Source: Apostichopus japonicus
Taxonomy: Eukaryota; Echinodermata; Holothuroidea; Aspidochirotida; Stichopodidae
Direction of reading: 5' to 3'
NCBI RefSeq assembly: GCF_037975245.1
Contig: NC_092571.1
Location: forward strand, 13,606,917-13,670,916
DNA length: 64,000 bases
The translations under genes and the position numbers were made by a program. The notes below the pieces were generated by a model that had not been told where the DNA came from, did no database searches, and saw only the letters and a list, made by a program, of their open reading frames with translations. Of this stretch, positions 1-10,440 are shown in pieces. The number at the start of each line of letters is the position of its first letter. The stretch's first letter is position 1.

Positions 1-2343
1 TAGGATCGAAAGCCAGCGGGTGCCAAAGGTTTCGAGCCTGCTCTCAAATACCTCAGCCCTCTCGCTCCAGGTGACATCACCAGGTGCATCGTAGCCGAAC
101 CATATACCATTAATTTTGATATTCTGATCCGACCACGACGCACCGAATGGTAAGTCTCTGTATCTCCAGCTACCAAGACGAAGGCCCTTTGTCTTTTCTG
201 GATTCAACTTCGCCCCAGTAGCTCTCTCAAAAATAGATAAATCCTGCGAGAGTGCGCGAAAGGAGCCCAGACTCGAAACAACACATGTCACGTCATCTGC
301 ATATTGAGCGCATTTCACTTTGGCACCCCCTGGCACAACGAATGGAACAAGTCTGGAGTCCCTTTCCAAAAGACGAGAGAGGGACTCGCTAAACAAAACA
401 TAAAGTAATGGAGACAGAGGGCACCCCTGGCGCACCCCCCTCTCTACGTTAAAAACCTCCGAACAAAACCCATTTACGATAACAGAACTGAAACTTTCCT
501 GATACAAAACAGAAATCCATTTACGAAAAACCGGGTGCAACTGAAACGTCTCCAATACATTCATTAAAAAACCGCGATCCACCATGTCAAAGGCCTTCTG
601 CTGGTCCAGAGACACCAATGCACATGGCAGATCACGCTCAATAACAAAGTCGGTCAAGTCGCGCATCAACCACAAGTTCTGCTGGATGCAATGACCCTTC
701 ACTGCACAAGTCTGGAGATCACCCACAAGATGCGGCATAGCCAGTGCAAGGCGGTTGCACAAAGCCTTAGCCAGCAACTTGTAGTCCACATTTAACAAGG
801 TGATCGGACGCTTGTTACGGGGATCCAAGGGGTCCCCAGACTTGGGCAGCAAAGTAATCATGCCCAGACGTTGACTTTGGTTTAACAGTCCGTTTTGGAA
901 GGCGTCCTCGAAGACGGCTCTGATGTCGGGTCCTATTATTGCCCAGAAGGTTCGGTAGAACTCCCTCGGAAGCCCGTCCGAACCCGGGGACTTGCCATTC
1001 TTCATCTTCGAAAGCGCCTTCCAAAGCTCAGCAGTGGTTATTTCGCCCCCCAAAATATTATTGACATCGTGGGGAACGGTTTTTGAGATTCCCCTCAATA
1101 AATCAGCCTGTGCCGACAAGTCGACATTGCCACGCGTAAACAAACTCGAATAGTACTCTTTATATACGCGGACAATGCCGTGAGGGTCACTAACCACGGT
1201 CCCATCAGTAGCGCGTACAGACGGGACGCGTCTGTCACCTGCCGATGAGCTAACGGACTGGTAAAACCTCAGTGAAGGGCGCTCCTCGGCTTCCACCGCT
1301 TCGACACGGGCCCTGACGCGGGCACCGTGGTACTTTTCATCGAGATAAGTCTGCAAAGCGATGACTGCCGAAGGGTCGCCAAACTTCACCTCCGCGCACA
1401 GCTTCGAGAATTTTTCTCTTCGACGCCGTGCGCGGGTCACGCAATACTGAATTGCGTAGCGTTTGATGCGCAACTTGACCTCATCCCACCATTGGGATGT
1501 AGAAGCAAAGGCCGGCTTCAATGTTTGCCATCCTTTGTACCTGGTCTCGAAACCCTGGCGGAACTCTGCCTCGCCAAGAATCCGACAGTTAAGCTTCCAT
1601 AGGCCCCGCCCGATGGGGAAAATGGAAGGCAAAACAAAACGTGCTACTACAGTGTCATGGTCAGAGAGCGGACAGCTGAGCGTCTCGCAACCCGAAAATG
1701 TAAAACTTACGGGCGCATACACTCGATCTATCCTGGAGGCATCTTCTCCGTTAGGCCTCACCCACGTATACACCGTACTACACGGGTGCATATGCCTCCA
1801 GACATCGGCTAAAAGGTGTGCCGAAGTGAATCTGTCCAATTCTGTGATCCCAGCGTCGGGACTTGCAGACACAGAAGTTCCGAGTCTGTCAAGACCCGAG
1901 TCTGGGACACAGTTAAAGTCTCCGACCATGACACACGGCGCACTACCAGGAACAAAGGTAGGCAGCGTGTTAAAAAAATCTCGTCTAGCAGAAGGCCGAT
2001 TGGGAGCATACACATTGCAAATGGCGATGTTACCCTGTGGATACTTGAATAGAATGCAAACCAATCGGCCCTCGTGATCCGTCTCCACCCTAGTGGCACA
2101 ACCCGCCTGACGAGCTGACAGAAGGATGACAGTGCCACAGGATGAAGACGAACCAAATGAAGCATGTAGCTCACCACCCCACTCATAAGCCCATAGAGGG
2201 ACATCTTCTTCCAAAATATGTGTTTCTTGCAGGCAAACGCAGTCGACCTCCATTGATTTACAATATTGGAAAATGCGACTGCGCTTGCGATGATCCCTCA
2301 TGCCATTCACGTTCAAAGTGGCAACTGAAAATGTATGGGCCAT
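1..2343 (-). CDS. LINE ORF2: APE endonuclease plus reverse transcriptase, 3' part outside the window
   Basis: Open for 781 codons from the ATG at 2,343 to the window edge. The endonuclease comes first: TLNVNG at residues 9-14, catalytic QETH at 39-42, NVYAPN at 110-115, GDFN at 141-144, and SDHD further on. Reverse-transcriptase blocks follow: NGKSPGSDGLP, LLNVDYKLLAKAL, a GVRQGCPLSP motif, and the catalytic YADD box encoded at 292-303. The enzyme nicks the target and copies the LINE RNA into the nick. The C-terminal zinc knuckle present in other copies lies beyond the edge. I translated the frame by eye without meeting a stop. It is the only ORF2 here without an obvious frameshift. Confidence 0.87.
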   Translation of the reverse strand, partial: MAHTFSVATLNVNGMRDHRKRSRIFQYCKSMEVDCVCLQETHILEEDVPLWAYEWGGELHASFGSSSSCGTVILLSARQAGCATRVETDHEGRLVCILFKYPQGNIAICNVYAPNRPSARRDFFNTLPTFVPGSAPCVMVGDFNCVPDSGLDRLGTSVSASPDAGITELDRFTSAHLLADVWRHMHPCSTVYTWVRPNGEDASRIDRVYAPVSFTFSGCETLSCPLSDHDTVVARFVLPSIFPIGRGLWKLNCRILGEAEFRQGFETRYKGWQTLKPAFASTSQWWDEVKLRIKRYAIQYCVTRARRRREKFSKLCAEVKFGDPSAVIALQTYLDEKYHGARVRARVEAVEAEERPSLRFYQSVSSSAGDRRVPSVRATDGTVVSDPHGIVRVYKEYYSSLFTRGNVDLSAQADLLRGISKTVPHDVNNILGGEITTAELWKALSKMKNGKSPGSDGLPREFYRTFWAIIGPDIRAVFEDAFQNGLLNQSQRLGMITLLPKSGDPLDPRNKRPITLLNVDYKLLAKALCNRLALAMPHLVGDLQTCAVKGHCIQQNLWLMRDLTDFVIERDLPCALVSLDQQKAFDMVDRGFLMNVLETFQLHPVFRKWISVLYQESFSSVIVNGFCSEVFNVERGVRQGCPLSPLLYVLFSESLSRLLERDSRLVPFVVPGGAKVKCAQYADDVTCVVSSLGSFRALSQDLSIFERATGAKLNPEKTKGLRLGSWRYRDLPFGASWSDQNIKINGIWFGYDAPGDVTWSERAEVFESRLETFGTRWLSIL

Positions 2344-2363
2344 GAGAGGGCAGTGGGGCAAAA

Positions 2364-3455
2364 CTACGAAGACGACGATTCCGTAAGCTTCAAGCGCGCC
2401 CTTGACGACATATCGTCGTCCGAGTCGTCACTTGAAGCCGACCTTTTAAGAGAGGGTTCCCCCATTTCGTCGTACCAGCTCGTCCCAGTGGCACGTTTCG
2501 GCTCGCTGATCACCGACTCACCGGAGTCGCTGTCAGACAGAACCTCCGGAGAATCGATGACCACCGATTCTCCGTCAGACAAAGCCTCCGGATCTGGCGA
2601 TACCGGCGGCGGACTGGGGACGGAACTGGACGAGTTGATGGGGGAAGCTGGTGGAGACTTTCTCGGTGCGGGCACGGGGTTGGGGTCTGCAACGACGGGG
2701 GAGGGTGAACCAGGTGCAGGGGAGGGTAAAATCCCACCAGATTCCCCCTCCTCTCGTGAAGTAGTAGGTGCGTCGGAACTTGACTTACCCCCACTCTTAG
2801 TCCTAGAGACATAAGAGGAGGGACAAGCTCGAAAGACATGTCCCTCCTTCCCACATAGTGAGCACACAACCTCGTTTGGGCAAGCGGTGCTATCATGCCC
2901 AAGACGAAGGCAGCGCCCACATTTCTTGTTTGGGCAGCCCTTGGCTTCGTGCCCGGTCTCCCCACACCTGAAGCAGGTACGGGGCTGACCGGGATACCGC
3001 ACGTGGGCTTTATGCCCTGCTATAAACAGGAAGGAGGGAATGTCCTGTTTCAGGTCGATCCGAACCTGTCGGTGCCCGTTCAACACCCCAGGGGCTTGTG
3101 CATAGGAGCACATTTTGGCAGCCTTGACAGCCCCGAACCGACCCAAAACCGTTACGACAAGTTCCTGCCGCACCTCTAGTCCTACGTGGATGATAGTTAC
3201 CCATACGGATCGCTCGTATGGAGTAACTGTCATCCCCTCGACGTTACTCAGCAACGTGACACCTTTCTGACGGGTCACGTCACTGGTAAAACGTAAATCG
3301 TACGTATTACGACCCTGGAGAGCTTGCAAAGCATCAACCTCTCCAGGCACAACAACACCCTTGCTCTTCAAAATACTAAAAACTTGCACCGGTGGAACAG
3401 CTTGTTCACCGGTGAACGACAACTTAACTATCCGAGAATCACGGCGCGATGCCAT
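2364..3455 (-). CDS. LINE ORF1: RNA-binding protein with three CCHC zinc knuckles
   Basis: 363 codons. The start is the ATG at 3,455, the same ATG that begins MASRRDSR in the 22 kb copy; an open frame extends further upstream but lies in the 5' UTR. Residues ~1-150 form a putative RNA-binding region. Three tandem C-x2-C-x4-H-x4-C knuckles follow (CFRCGETGHEAKGC, CGRCLRLGHDSTAC, CSLCGKEGHVFRAC), then a long Ser/Pro-rich and acidic tail of the kind found in disordered regions. ORF1 proteins of this kind coat LINE RNA and chaperone it during target-primed reverse transcription. The stop TAG at 2,364 lies 20 bp before the ORF2 start, as expected for a bicistronic LINE mRNA. No disabling change is seen. 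Confidence 0.88.
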   Translation of the reverse strand: MASRRDSRIVKLSFTGEQAVPPVQVFSILKSKGVVVPGEVDALQALQGRNTYDLRFTSDVTRQKGVTLLSNVEGMTVTPYERSVWVTIIHVGLEVRQELVVTVLGRFGAVKAAKMCSYAQAPGVLNGHRQVRIDLKQDIPSFLFIAGHKAHVRYPGQPRTCFRCGETGHEAKGCPNKKCGRCLRLGHDSTACPNEVVCSLCGKEGHVFRACPSSYVSRTKSGGKSSSDAPTTSREEGESGGILPSPAPGSPSPVVADPNPVPAPRKSPPASPINSSSSVPSPPPVSPDPEALSDGESVVIDSPEVLSDSDSGESVISEPKRATGTSWYDEMGEPSLKRSASSDDSDDDMSSRARLKLTESSSS

Positions 3456-3660
3456 GATACCGAAGGTGGCTAGGCCACAGGGGAGTAACACAAAACAAAC
3501 AAAAGACAGGATAGTGAAACAACAAACGATATACGAACTGAGGAAAACACACGAACACAAGCTATCACACCCGCCTGGCGGGAAGTATAGCACAGCACAG
3601 TACAATAACAGCTGTAACAGATGAAGAGCGAGAGCGAAAACACGTCCGCACTCCACGAAA
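3456..3660 (-). other. LINE copy 1 5' UTR / internal promoter region
   Basis: About 205 bp between the inferred 5' end and the ORF1 ATG. It is nearly identical to 21,947-22,161 in the opposite-strand copy and stays open in the ORF1 frame by chance. LINEs of this type usually carry an internal promoter here, but no core motif is recognised. Confidence 0.6.
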
Positions 3661-4037
3661 GCCAACTGTCTAAATCAAGACGTTACACTATTTGGGATAG
3701 ATGGTTCAGTCGCAGGCGATAACTAACATGTCTTTTTTACATCTTATTTGAAAAACACTACCAATTGGTTGTGAAGTATGAGACATCAGGTCAACACGAA
3801 GTGACTATTTGTGTTAATTTAAGCCATTATTAGTTAAAAACTGAGACTAATCATGCACATTAACATTCAATCTTAGATGGCGTTGTACCGCCATTTCAAA
3901 GTGAACATTATTTCTTTGTGTGAAATCTAACCTAAGATTATTTAAATAAGTTTAATACAAAAGCTTAAGTGTTTTCGTAATAGATCGTCTGGTCTATTCA
4001 GAGTATGTGTGAGTTTAACTGTTTGTGTTACAGGTAA

Positions 4038-4250
4038 TTATTCATAATTGGCTATTGATTCAAGCTCTATCCATACAAAGTGGTCCTTTAAAATGAAATA
4101 ATATTTTCCTGCATTAGTTTTTCTTAAATCATTCAAGGGGAAATTTCCCGAATGGGATATCATCATACACCATCTATAGCTATTCACCATGGAATGATCT
4201 TGACCACCTGACCACTTTCCAATGATAATTGCTTTCTTTGTAGCAGTCTC
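4038..4250 (-). other. Exon-like ORF with a WSGGQDHS motif (type C1)
   Basis: On the minus strand a pyrimidine-containing stretch ends in ATCACAG, a plausible acceptor, and is followed by an open frame from 4,250 to a stop at 4,038. The translation contains KWSGGQDHSMVNSYRWC and later DLRKTNAGKYYF, which recalls the E-F strand of an Ig V domain but lacks the usual cysteine. A related piece lies at 41,425-41,534, and a more distant version at 5,350-5,493 and 42,866-42,988. It could be an Ig remnant or a cytoplasmic-tail exon. The function is unknown and real expression is unproven. Confidence 0.35.
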
Positions 4251-4639
4251 CTGTGATTGTATCAAGCAATAATACAAACAACACATTTTGTCTCCAATTT
4301 TTAATAGATTTTATCGTGTCACCTGTTTCAAAAAGAATATGGTTCGTTTTACTAACTTGAGGCAAGATTAGCTTGATGATGCAGTACATCGCGAGGCCTA
4401 CAGTAATATTAATATCTGCTTTTAATAACTTGGAACCATTAGATGCACCTTGTTGTGACTTTATACAGGCAGGTTGTATGTATTTTATTAAATCTGACCA
4501 AAGTCATTCGTATAGAGTTAGTTAACTTTTTATGTGAAAGCAAAAAACGCGTTGATTAGTCAAAGATAACATTTATTACATTATGTTTTTTCCCCTTTTT
4601 GAATAAAAAAATAATAATAAAAAAACATCTTGAAATAAT

Positions 4640-4980
4640 TTATTGATAATATTTATGTGTATTATTCAATACGTTCTGCAGCTTGTCCAAGTGTATTGAA
4701 TCATTATGATCGAGGTATATGGAACAAAAATCCGACCATGTTGATTTCCTAGTGTTATTTTCTAATAATTCAATAACAAAGTGGAATGATCCAACAACTC
4801 CGTGGAGTACATGCCGTGCTAAACAATGGAGGCGAGAAGCAAACTCCTGCCCCTTCACAATTTATAGAAGGAAATATATCTCTTCCTCCCATGCACCCCA
4901 CACACCCCCCCCCCTCCCACCCACACCCAGAAACATTATTGCTTCTTTAAATGCCTGCTATGGCAATGGGATCCGATAAA
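4640..4980. repeat. Duplicated non-coding segment
   Basis: Similar to 41,990-42,330, and more weakly to 19,250-19,400 and 61,020-61,090. Common strings include CGACCATGTTG and GTGGAGTACATGCCGTGC. The ORFs in it are short and not conserved in frame between copies, so I read it as duplicated intergenic DNA. Confidence 0.5.
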
Positions 4981-5349
4981 ATTCTGTGTATATTTTAAAT
5001 GGCCTGAAGTCGAGGTTTCCTAAATGAAAAATAATCCATTACGAATCAGTAATGAATTTGTGACGCAATTTAATACATAACTGTCACAGGACACCATGTG
5101 ATGACTGCCAAAAAAGCATTAACAGAACGTCAAAGTGCACAACGTAGTTTCAATAGCTGTCATTTATTTTTATCAATGAAACACAATTAATTAACAATTA
5201 AAATAGTCTAGTAACCATGCTCATAAGCATTTAGTTTCAGCTGGCGCTGTACCACTATATAACAAGAGGAAGTTATAGAATTCTAACTGCATATTTCTTT
5301 AGGTGATAAGAGTAGATAGAGTATGTGTTATTGAATGTTCTTGTTCCTT

Positions 5350-5493
5350 TCAAGTAGGAGATCGATTGTTATGAGCATATATTACAGAGGACAATATCTC
5401 GGGTGGAATGTCTTTATCTGTCTCTCTTATATACATCCAGCAATTGGTATTGGAATGACCTTGAACACCTGACCACCTTTCATTGACAGTCAT
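5350..5493 (-). other. Exon-like ORF with a WSGVQGHSN motif (type C2)
   Basis: A possible acceptor TTGCGACAG is followed on the minus strand by an open frame beginning at 5,493 and ending at a stop at 5,350. It encodes ERWSGVQGHSN and RETDKDIPP. The paralogue at 42,866-42,988 keeps the frame and both motifs, with a 3-nt in-frame difference between them. The copy near 20,790 has an in-frame stop. Frame conservation hints at past coding, but the product is not recognised. Confidence 0.4.
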
Positions 5494-5616
5494 CTGTCGC
5501 AATATCCTGTAATTGCAAATCAAACAACAATGAAAACCAATAATATAGTTACGGTGGTTCTGATGGAACAGACGAGTTGCAGACTGATCACGTTGGGATT
5601 CTTCGTCAAAATACCA

Positions 5617-5837
5617 ATGCATAGAATCGCTTCTCTGCCTGCTGGCTAAGATCATGTGTAGTATCTGTTCCCTTTCGAGGGGTATGGTGATACACACCCG
5701 ACGATGATCACACAGTCACAATCTCGATGCAAGGGGACTGGGGTTGGGAGCGGATCAGTCGTTTGGTAGTTTGGTAGTGTGGTTTTCGTGCCCAGGTTCT
5801 TTCCTGGGTGACTTTTCTGAGAAAGTATGCATAGAAT
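5617..5837 (+). mobile_element. U2-snRNA-headed SINE, copy 1, with 11-bp target-site duplication
   Basis: The element (about 5,628-5,826) begins CGCTTCTCTGCCTGCTGGC, followed by TAAGATCATGTGTAGTATC. Apart from a few changes this is the first ~45 nt of spliceosomal U2 snRNA, including the GTAGTA branch-site-pairing box. The remaining ~150 nt do not resemble U2 and end with a CCCAGG...CCTGGG hairpin. ATGCATAGAAT flanks both sides (5,617-5,627 and 5,827-5,837). The paralogous locus at 43,185-43,205 has a single CATAGAAT and no insert, so it is a pre-insertion site. Confidence 0.8.
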
Positions 5838-6009
5838 AGCTTGTCAACTAGGCAAACATATAATAATTTGTCGAGGTGTGTACAATTCGCCTGTATCGAG
5901 AAGAATATGGTTTGGTATCGATGATTGTTCAATTAAACAACTCATTGTAAGATTGCTTGGTGGTGAATGAGATGGCGTAGCCTGCAGTAAAATAACAACC
6001 AGTTATAAT

Positions 6010-6285
6010 CAGTTTGTCGGCTTGTCGAGACCTGTTTCCAAGGGCCGTTGTTATTCTGGTTTGGGGTAATAAAGGACCTACGGACGGTGCGACCGTTTTT
6101 ACTTTTGTAGATGATTCGTGTTCAGTTCGGTGAGTGTGTGCAAAGGGGGGGGGGGTGCAGTTGTATGTTTGTAGTAATTGTTTGTTGCTATAGTTTAGTT
6201 AAAGTACGGGTAGGGTTTAGTGTTGAACGCATTTAAGCCGTGACGTTTTGAATTCATCTGGGTGGATCACGTAAACAGCACAGTA
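6010..6285 (+). mobile_element. Diverged LINE 3' tail
   Basis: It ends GCCGTGACGTTTTGAATTC followed by GGATCACGTAAACAGCAC, a mutated form of the 3' end of the Tx1-like LINE. Copies at the same position of block alpha lie at 21,640-21,893 and 43,370-43,600, so the insertion predates the duplication of the units. Confidence 0.6.
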
Positions 6286-6439
6286 AAGTTACAACCAATA
6301 ACAATCGGTTCCGAACCACTGAGAGTAAATATTACGTAAATACCCCCTAAGTGAGAATATCAGCATATAGGCCGGGAAGCTTGGTCTCGAATGAGTTGTA
6401 ATAATTCTGACCAAAGTCGTTCATGAGGAATACATCTCA

Positions 6440-8560
6440 GATTTCTTACGATGTTTCTAAGTTCCTAATATCTGAAAACTATTAGTCTGGTTCCCTTAAT
6501 TATGTACATAAGATAGTATATTGTAGTAGTTATTTTTTCTGGCGAGGTCATTTTTGCATTCAGAGAATTGTTATTTCTTCTTCATCTTTTTTTGATTCTC
6601 ATCTACATGTTTCCTTTAAACTTTCTCAGCAGCCCTAGTCACCTCAATCAATTAGCATATTTTTGATACACCCTGCATAGTTTTATTCATTTATATTTAT
6701 CTATATTCATGTTATCTCTCTGGAGTAAGTTTATGTCTTCGTTTTTATTGATTCAGTGATTGAAATGAAATTGAACTAGATTAAACACTTGAATTGTACT
6801 GAGTTTTAACGGTCAATACCGCAGTACACATTGACCGAAACTAGCGACTATCTTATGTTTGTGTAACTTAAGTGATACCGGGTTGATTATCTGAATTAAT
6901 CAGGTTGTTATTTCAAGTTACCTTCGATTCGTCTCTTCCACTCCTTGTCTACTCAGTTCCGACGGTGGCGAGGGGAAGGTTAACGCTGCATATCCAATGC
7001 ACTAATCCCCTAATGGTATTTGCATAGTGTGTGTATGGAAATGACTTTCAGCAAACACAAAGTTACCTTAAACATGTTGATGCTGTGTGTTGTTCACCAG
7101 TAATAATTGCTCCATTTAGGAGAGATATGGGTTGAATTCAGTGTTGAGGGGCTGCCATTTTGATGAGATAAAGGAGTATTAGAGATGACAGTCATTGCGG
7201 TTCATTTTAAGGGGCGAATATTCGCCGTCCAATTGTTTTTACTCTTTTAACTAACTATACTTTTCTATTCATTTTACGCAACTAAGAACCTTGGCGGTTG
7301 AGGGACTAGTGCATTGAGCCACCGTCCCTGACGGTATGTCTGAGGCGCGAAAAATACATTCCATACTTGTCTTACGTTTTCGGGAGATTATCCCAGCACC
7401 AAGATGTTACCAGGCGATGGAAGCATTGCCAAAGACCTTTATATTTTACTCTTATAGATTCTTATAAATGAAAAGCATTGCAAGTGCCCTCGATATTTAC
7501 ATTGTAAACTTTTTACAATAAGGTCTATGATACTAAAATGTCGCCCTCACATTCAAGAGAAAGTTATCTCTTGTTTCTGAATGACAATTTGTGGTCTTTA
7601 AGCTCCTACGTGTAAAATGCTTCTTGTATTTTGTCATTGACATAACGTCTTTGGGCTATTCTTAAAGGTTAATTAAAGATAGTTTTCACGTACCCAAAAC
7701 AAAAACTAATATTTGTGAACGATAAGTGACACGCATTCCTTACGATTGGCCAATCTTATTATAATATGTGTATTAAAAGACTTTGATTATACACGTTGTT
7801 GATTTCTATTATTATTTTCATATGTCTTTTTAATACCTCACATTTGTTTATGGGTAGATGAAATTAACAAATTCGACGGCATGTTTCACAGTATCTATTA
7901 AATCTCTTTTAATAAAAGGATCTATATTATTTCTTGCTTCATCGAGTTATACGACTTACTGTATGTTGTGTGAAACATGGAATGTTAGTCCCTCCAATAT
8001 TTCCTACTTTAACCAACTTTCTTTCTTCCATTTCGTTAATTTGATAGTTTTTTACCATCTTAAAAGAATATTAATAATGTCTTAAAGTCGCTAACTTTTA
8101 AACAATATTGTTATTTTACAACTGTCACGTCTTCCAAAATTCCTTCTCTTTTACAACGTTCTTATTTTCAAAGTTGGTCAGCCAGTTGAATTGGCCCTCT
8201 CATTTATTATAATATCACTTTCTACCCCAACATCATCTCTCAAGAATAGCTGCTGTCTCACAAAGATGGTTTTATTTCATATGTTCCTGTGTGCCTCGTA
8301 AGAGATATCAAACTATAAATTGGGGCGAATCCGTATTTTTTTTCAGGAACTGGATGAGCTCTTCGGTCGATGAAGCTGCCTCCCGTGTAGGAGGGAAGAT
8401 TTGTTGGGAGCATCCTTATGTAAAATGGTGCAATCTAATGCATTTGTAAACTATAAAGTAGGTTTATTATTAAGTCTAAGCGCAACAGTACTAATAACTA
8501 CTTTTAAATTGTGATGTTAGGTTGAAATAAGGAAGTAATGTACACCTCCACTCATAAAAT
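6440..8560. other. No gene recognised
   Basis: AT-rich intergenic or intronic DNA. The stretch 6,590-6,720 matches 43,970-44,100, and ~8,140-8,190 matches the DNA immediately after it there, so unit 4 lacks most of the 1.4 kb in between. No conserved ORF, RNA gene or repeat family is seen. Confidence 0.5.
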
Positions 8561-8562
8561 CA

Positions 8563-8898
8563 GCTGCTGTGATAACAACATACATATGCGATCGATATAG
8601 AACTTAATATAGAGCAGTGTTCTACAGTTCTTGACTCGTAAGTAAGCTCACCGATGTCATATCGCCGATCCCGAAGAAAGATGATGAATGCTGCAACGAG
8701 GAAAATGAAAGAAAGAAATATCATTAATAGTTCGATAAGCAGTAACATGATTAAAGTTCTTCGAGATGAAACACAATTAGATCGCTTATCTATCAGTACG
8801 AAGTACTTATTCATCTCACCCGTTACATTTCTTTGAATACAAAATATGTGTCGCTGTAACGCCAACATGAATACATTTAAAGCCTGTTCATTACGCAT
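8563..8898 (-). other. ORF with a strong hydrophobic segment; possible transmembrane exon
   Basis: The translation has a run of about 25 hydrophobic residues (LIMLLLIELLMIFLSFIFLV then AAFIIFL), followed by basic LRDRRYD, the profile of a membrane helix with a cytoplasmic stop-transfer. A GTGAGC donor-like sequence follows the basic residues. No clear acceptor is seen and there is no paralogue elsewhere in the window, so this may be a chance AT-rich ORF. If real, it would lie downstream of the 13-18 kb Ig exons on the same strand. Confidence 0.22.
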
Positions 8899-8899
8899 T

Positions 8900-10440
8900 G
8901 CGCATTGTGTGTGTGAGACGCCCTCGCTCTCTACTCTAAATGAATGATATTTATTTAAATGATTAGATTATATATAATTACCTGTATTGCTCTAAATGGT
9001 GTAAATTTGTGAGACAAAACACAGTTAGTAGAAGCCTTAGCCAACCATTTCAAGTGAATTAGATGTATTTATTTCCAATTCTCTCAATCCGCTGAATTTA
9101 TAAGCGTCATTAGGCTTTGGAAATAGACTAACCACAAATCACAGAGACTTCTGTGTAATTTTAATAGAGACATAGCAAATATATAAAGACGAGAAAAGTA
9201 AGATAAAGATGTAGGCAGACCGTATAGTGTGTGTCAACGTGGGGATGTATGTCGTCGTGACTGTGCGTGTCATGTAAAAAGAAGAACATATTATTCATAT
9301 TAGAAACTGTTTCTCTTCTTCTCATTACACATGTGTTGGTTGACTGTAGACTACCTAGATGTACACCCTCATATAGTATTACAGTCATTATATTTATTAC
9401 TCTCTTTTTACTCTACTTCAATGGAAGAAATAAAGTGCGTAGAATTGTGAAGAAAACGTTCGTTCTTTTCTTTTCGCGATAAATTCACCAAAATTGCTGT
9501 GTATTTCAGTTCAATGAAATCATAAATAACAAAACAAAAGCAAGTAGGATGCTTGATATTTGTGCTTTAATCTGTCACGGTTTTGTAGTCTGACTTTTTA
9601 CCTGAAGGTCCTCTCACTGAGATTTGAAGTTTATCTTATCTGTCAACCACCGTAAGTTAACTTTTATTTAAAGTAGATTCTTAAAACCGTAGCTATTCCA
9701 GGTAAAACGAGGCGTTTTGGTTAGCACAGAGTGAAATGCTACGGTGGATAAGTGCTATACGGCGGATATCAGAGGACACTTACGGCGAGCAACCTGTACA
9801 CCTTACCAATGAGAAATTGTCAGTTCATGAGAGGTCCGCGAAGTGCCCGATGAAATATGAACCTAGAGTCAAGGGAATCGGTGATACGGAGAATTGATAT
9901 AAGATGATTTCTACCGCTGGTAGTTGGGTCATGCTTTTAAAAGTTGATCCTGCTTTCTATAGCATATCTGTAAATAATGCGCCAACCGCATACTGATCAT
10001 CTGTAAAATTAATTTAAATAACTTAAACACCATTATGAAACAATGCATATAGATTGACAAATACTAAGCAATCTATCCAGACCGTAATACGCTTCATGAA
10101 TTTGAATCACAAATAAAAAAAAACAAAACAATATGATAAAAGCAAAACCCAAATAACTAATTATGAACGCAAACAGCGCTAAAACATAAAATAATGAATT
10201 TTACTTGGTTACAGCGTAAACTAGTTCTCTAAAACACGACATCACATTGTCCCAAACACCATTAGGAAGAGATCCACAACCTTTTAAACACCTATAATAT
10301 ATCTTGAGTCAATAAAAAAAAAACTAATATCACAAAATCAGAAAGCACTCAAAAGGATATGTACAAAACCGAGGAAAGAAGTAACGGCACATCTGGAATC
10401 GTAAAGAATACTCATTCTGTCCTACGGAATAATCAATAAT
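8900..10440. other. No gene recognised
   Basis: AT-rich with many short ORFs, none conserved. It has no counterpart in the 44 kb paralogue, whose sequence passes directly from the equivalent of ~8,190 to that of ~10,440. Confidence 0.45.

Larger units (their letters stand above)
1..3660 (-). mobile_element. Tx1/L1-like LINE copy 1, 5' complete, runs off left edge
   Basis: A non-LTR retrotransposon on the minus strand. Its 5' end lies near 3,660, where the similarity to the copy at 21,947 begins with the same TTCGTGGAGTGC. A 5' UTR of about 205 bp is followed by ORF1 (2,364-3,455), a 20-bp gap, and ORF2 from 2,343 to beyond the left edge. Both ORFs are open for their whole visible length, unlike every other copy here, so this is the youngest-looking and possibly functional copy. 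The assignment to the Tx1/L1 group rests on the CCHC-bearing ORF1, the APE endonuclease and the style of the reverse transcriptase. A formal clade placement needs a phylogeny. Confidence 0.9.
3690..6440. repeat. Duplicated block alpha, copy 1
   Basis: Paralogous to 20,400-21,900 and 40,540-43,690, with a short remnant at 30,830-30,990. Shared landmarks are the exon-like WSG segments, a passage ending GATGGCGCTGTACCACT, and a diverged LINE 3' tail near 6,010-6,285. Apart from the sub-features listed separately, no gene is evident in it. The block marks the 3' end (in gene direction) of each duplicated unit of the Ig cluster. Confidence 0.7.

Noticed and set aside
1463-2345. Long plus-strand ORFs across the left LINE, for example 1,463-2,077
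   Set aside because: They are antisense to ORF2, whose endonuclease and RT motifs are clear on the minus strand. The same antisense frames appear in the 22-24 kb copy.
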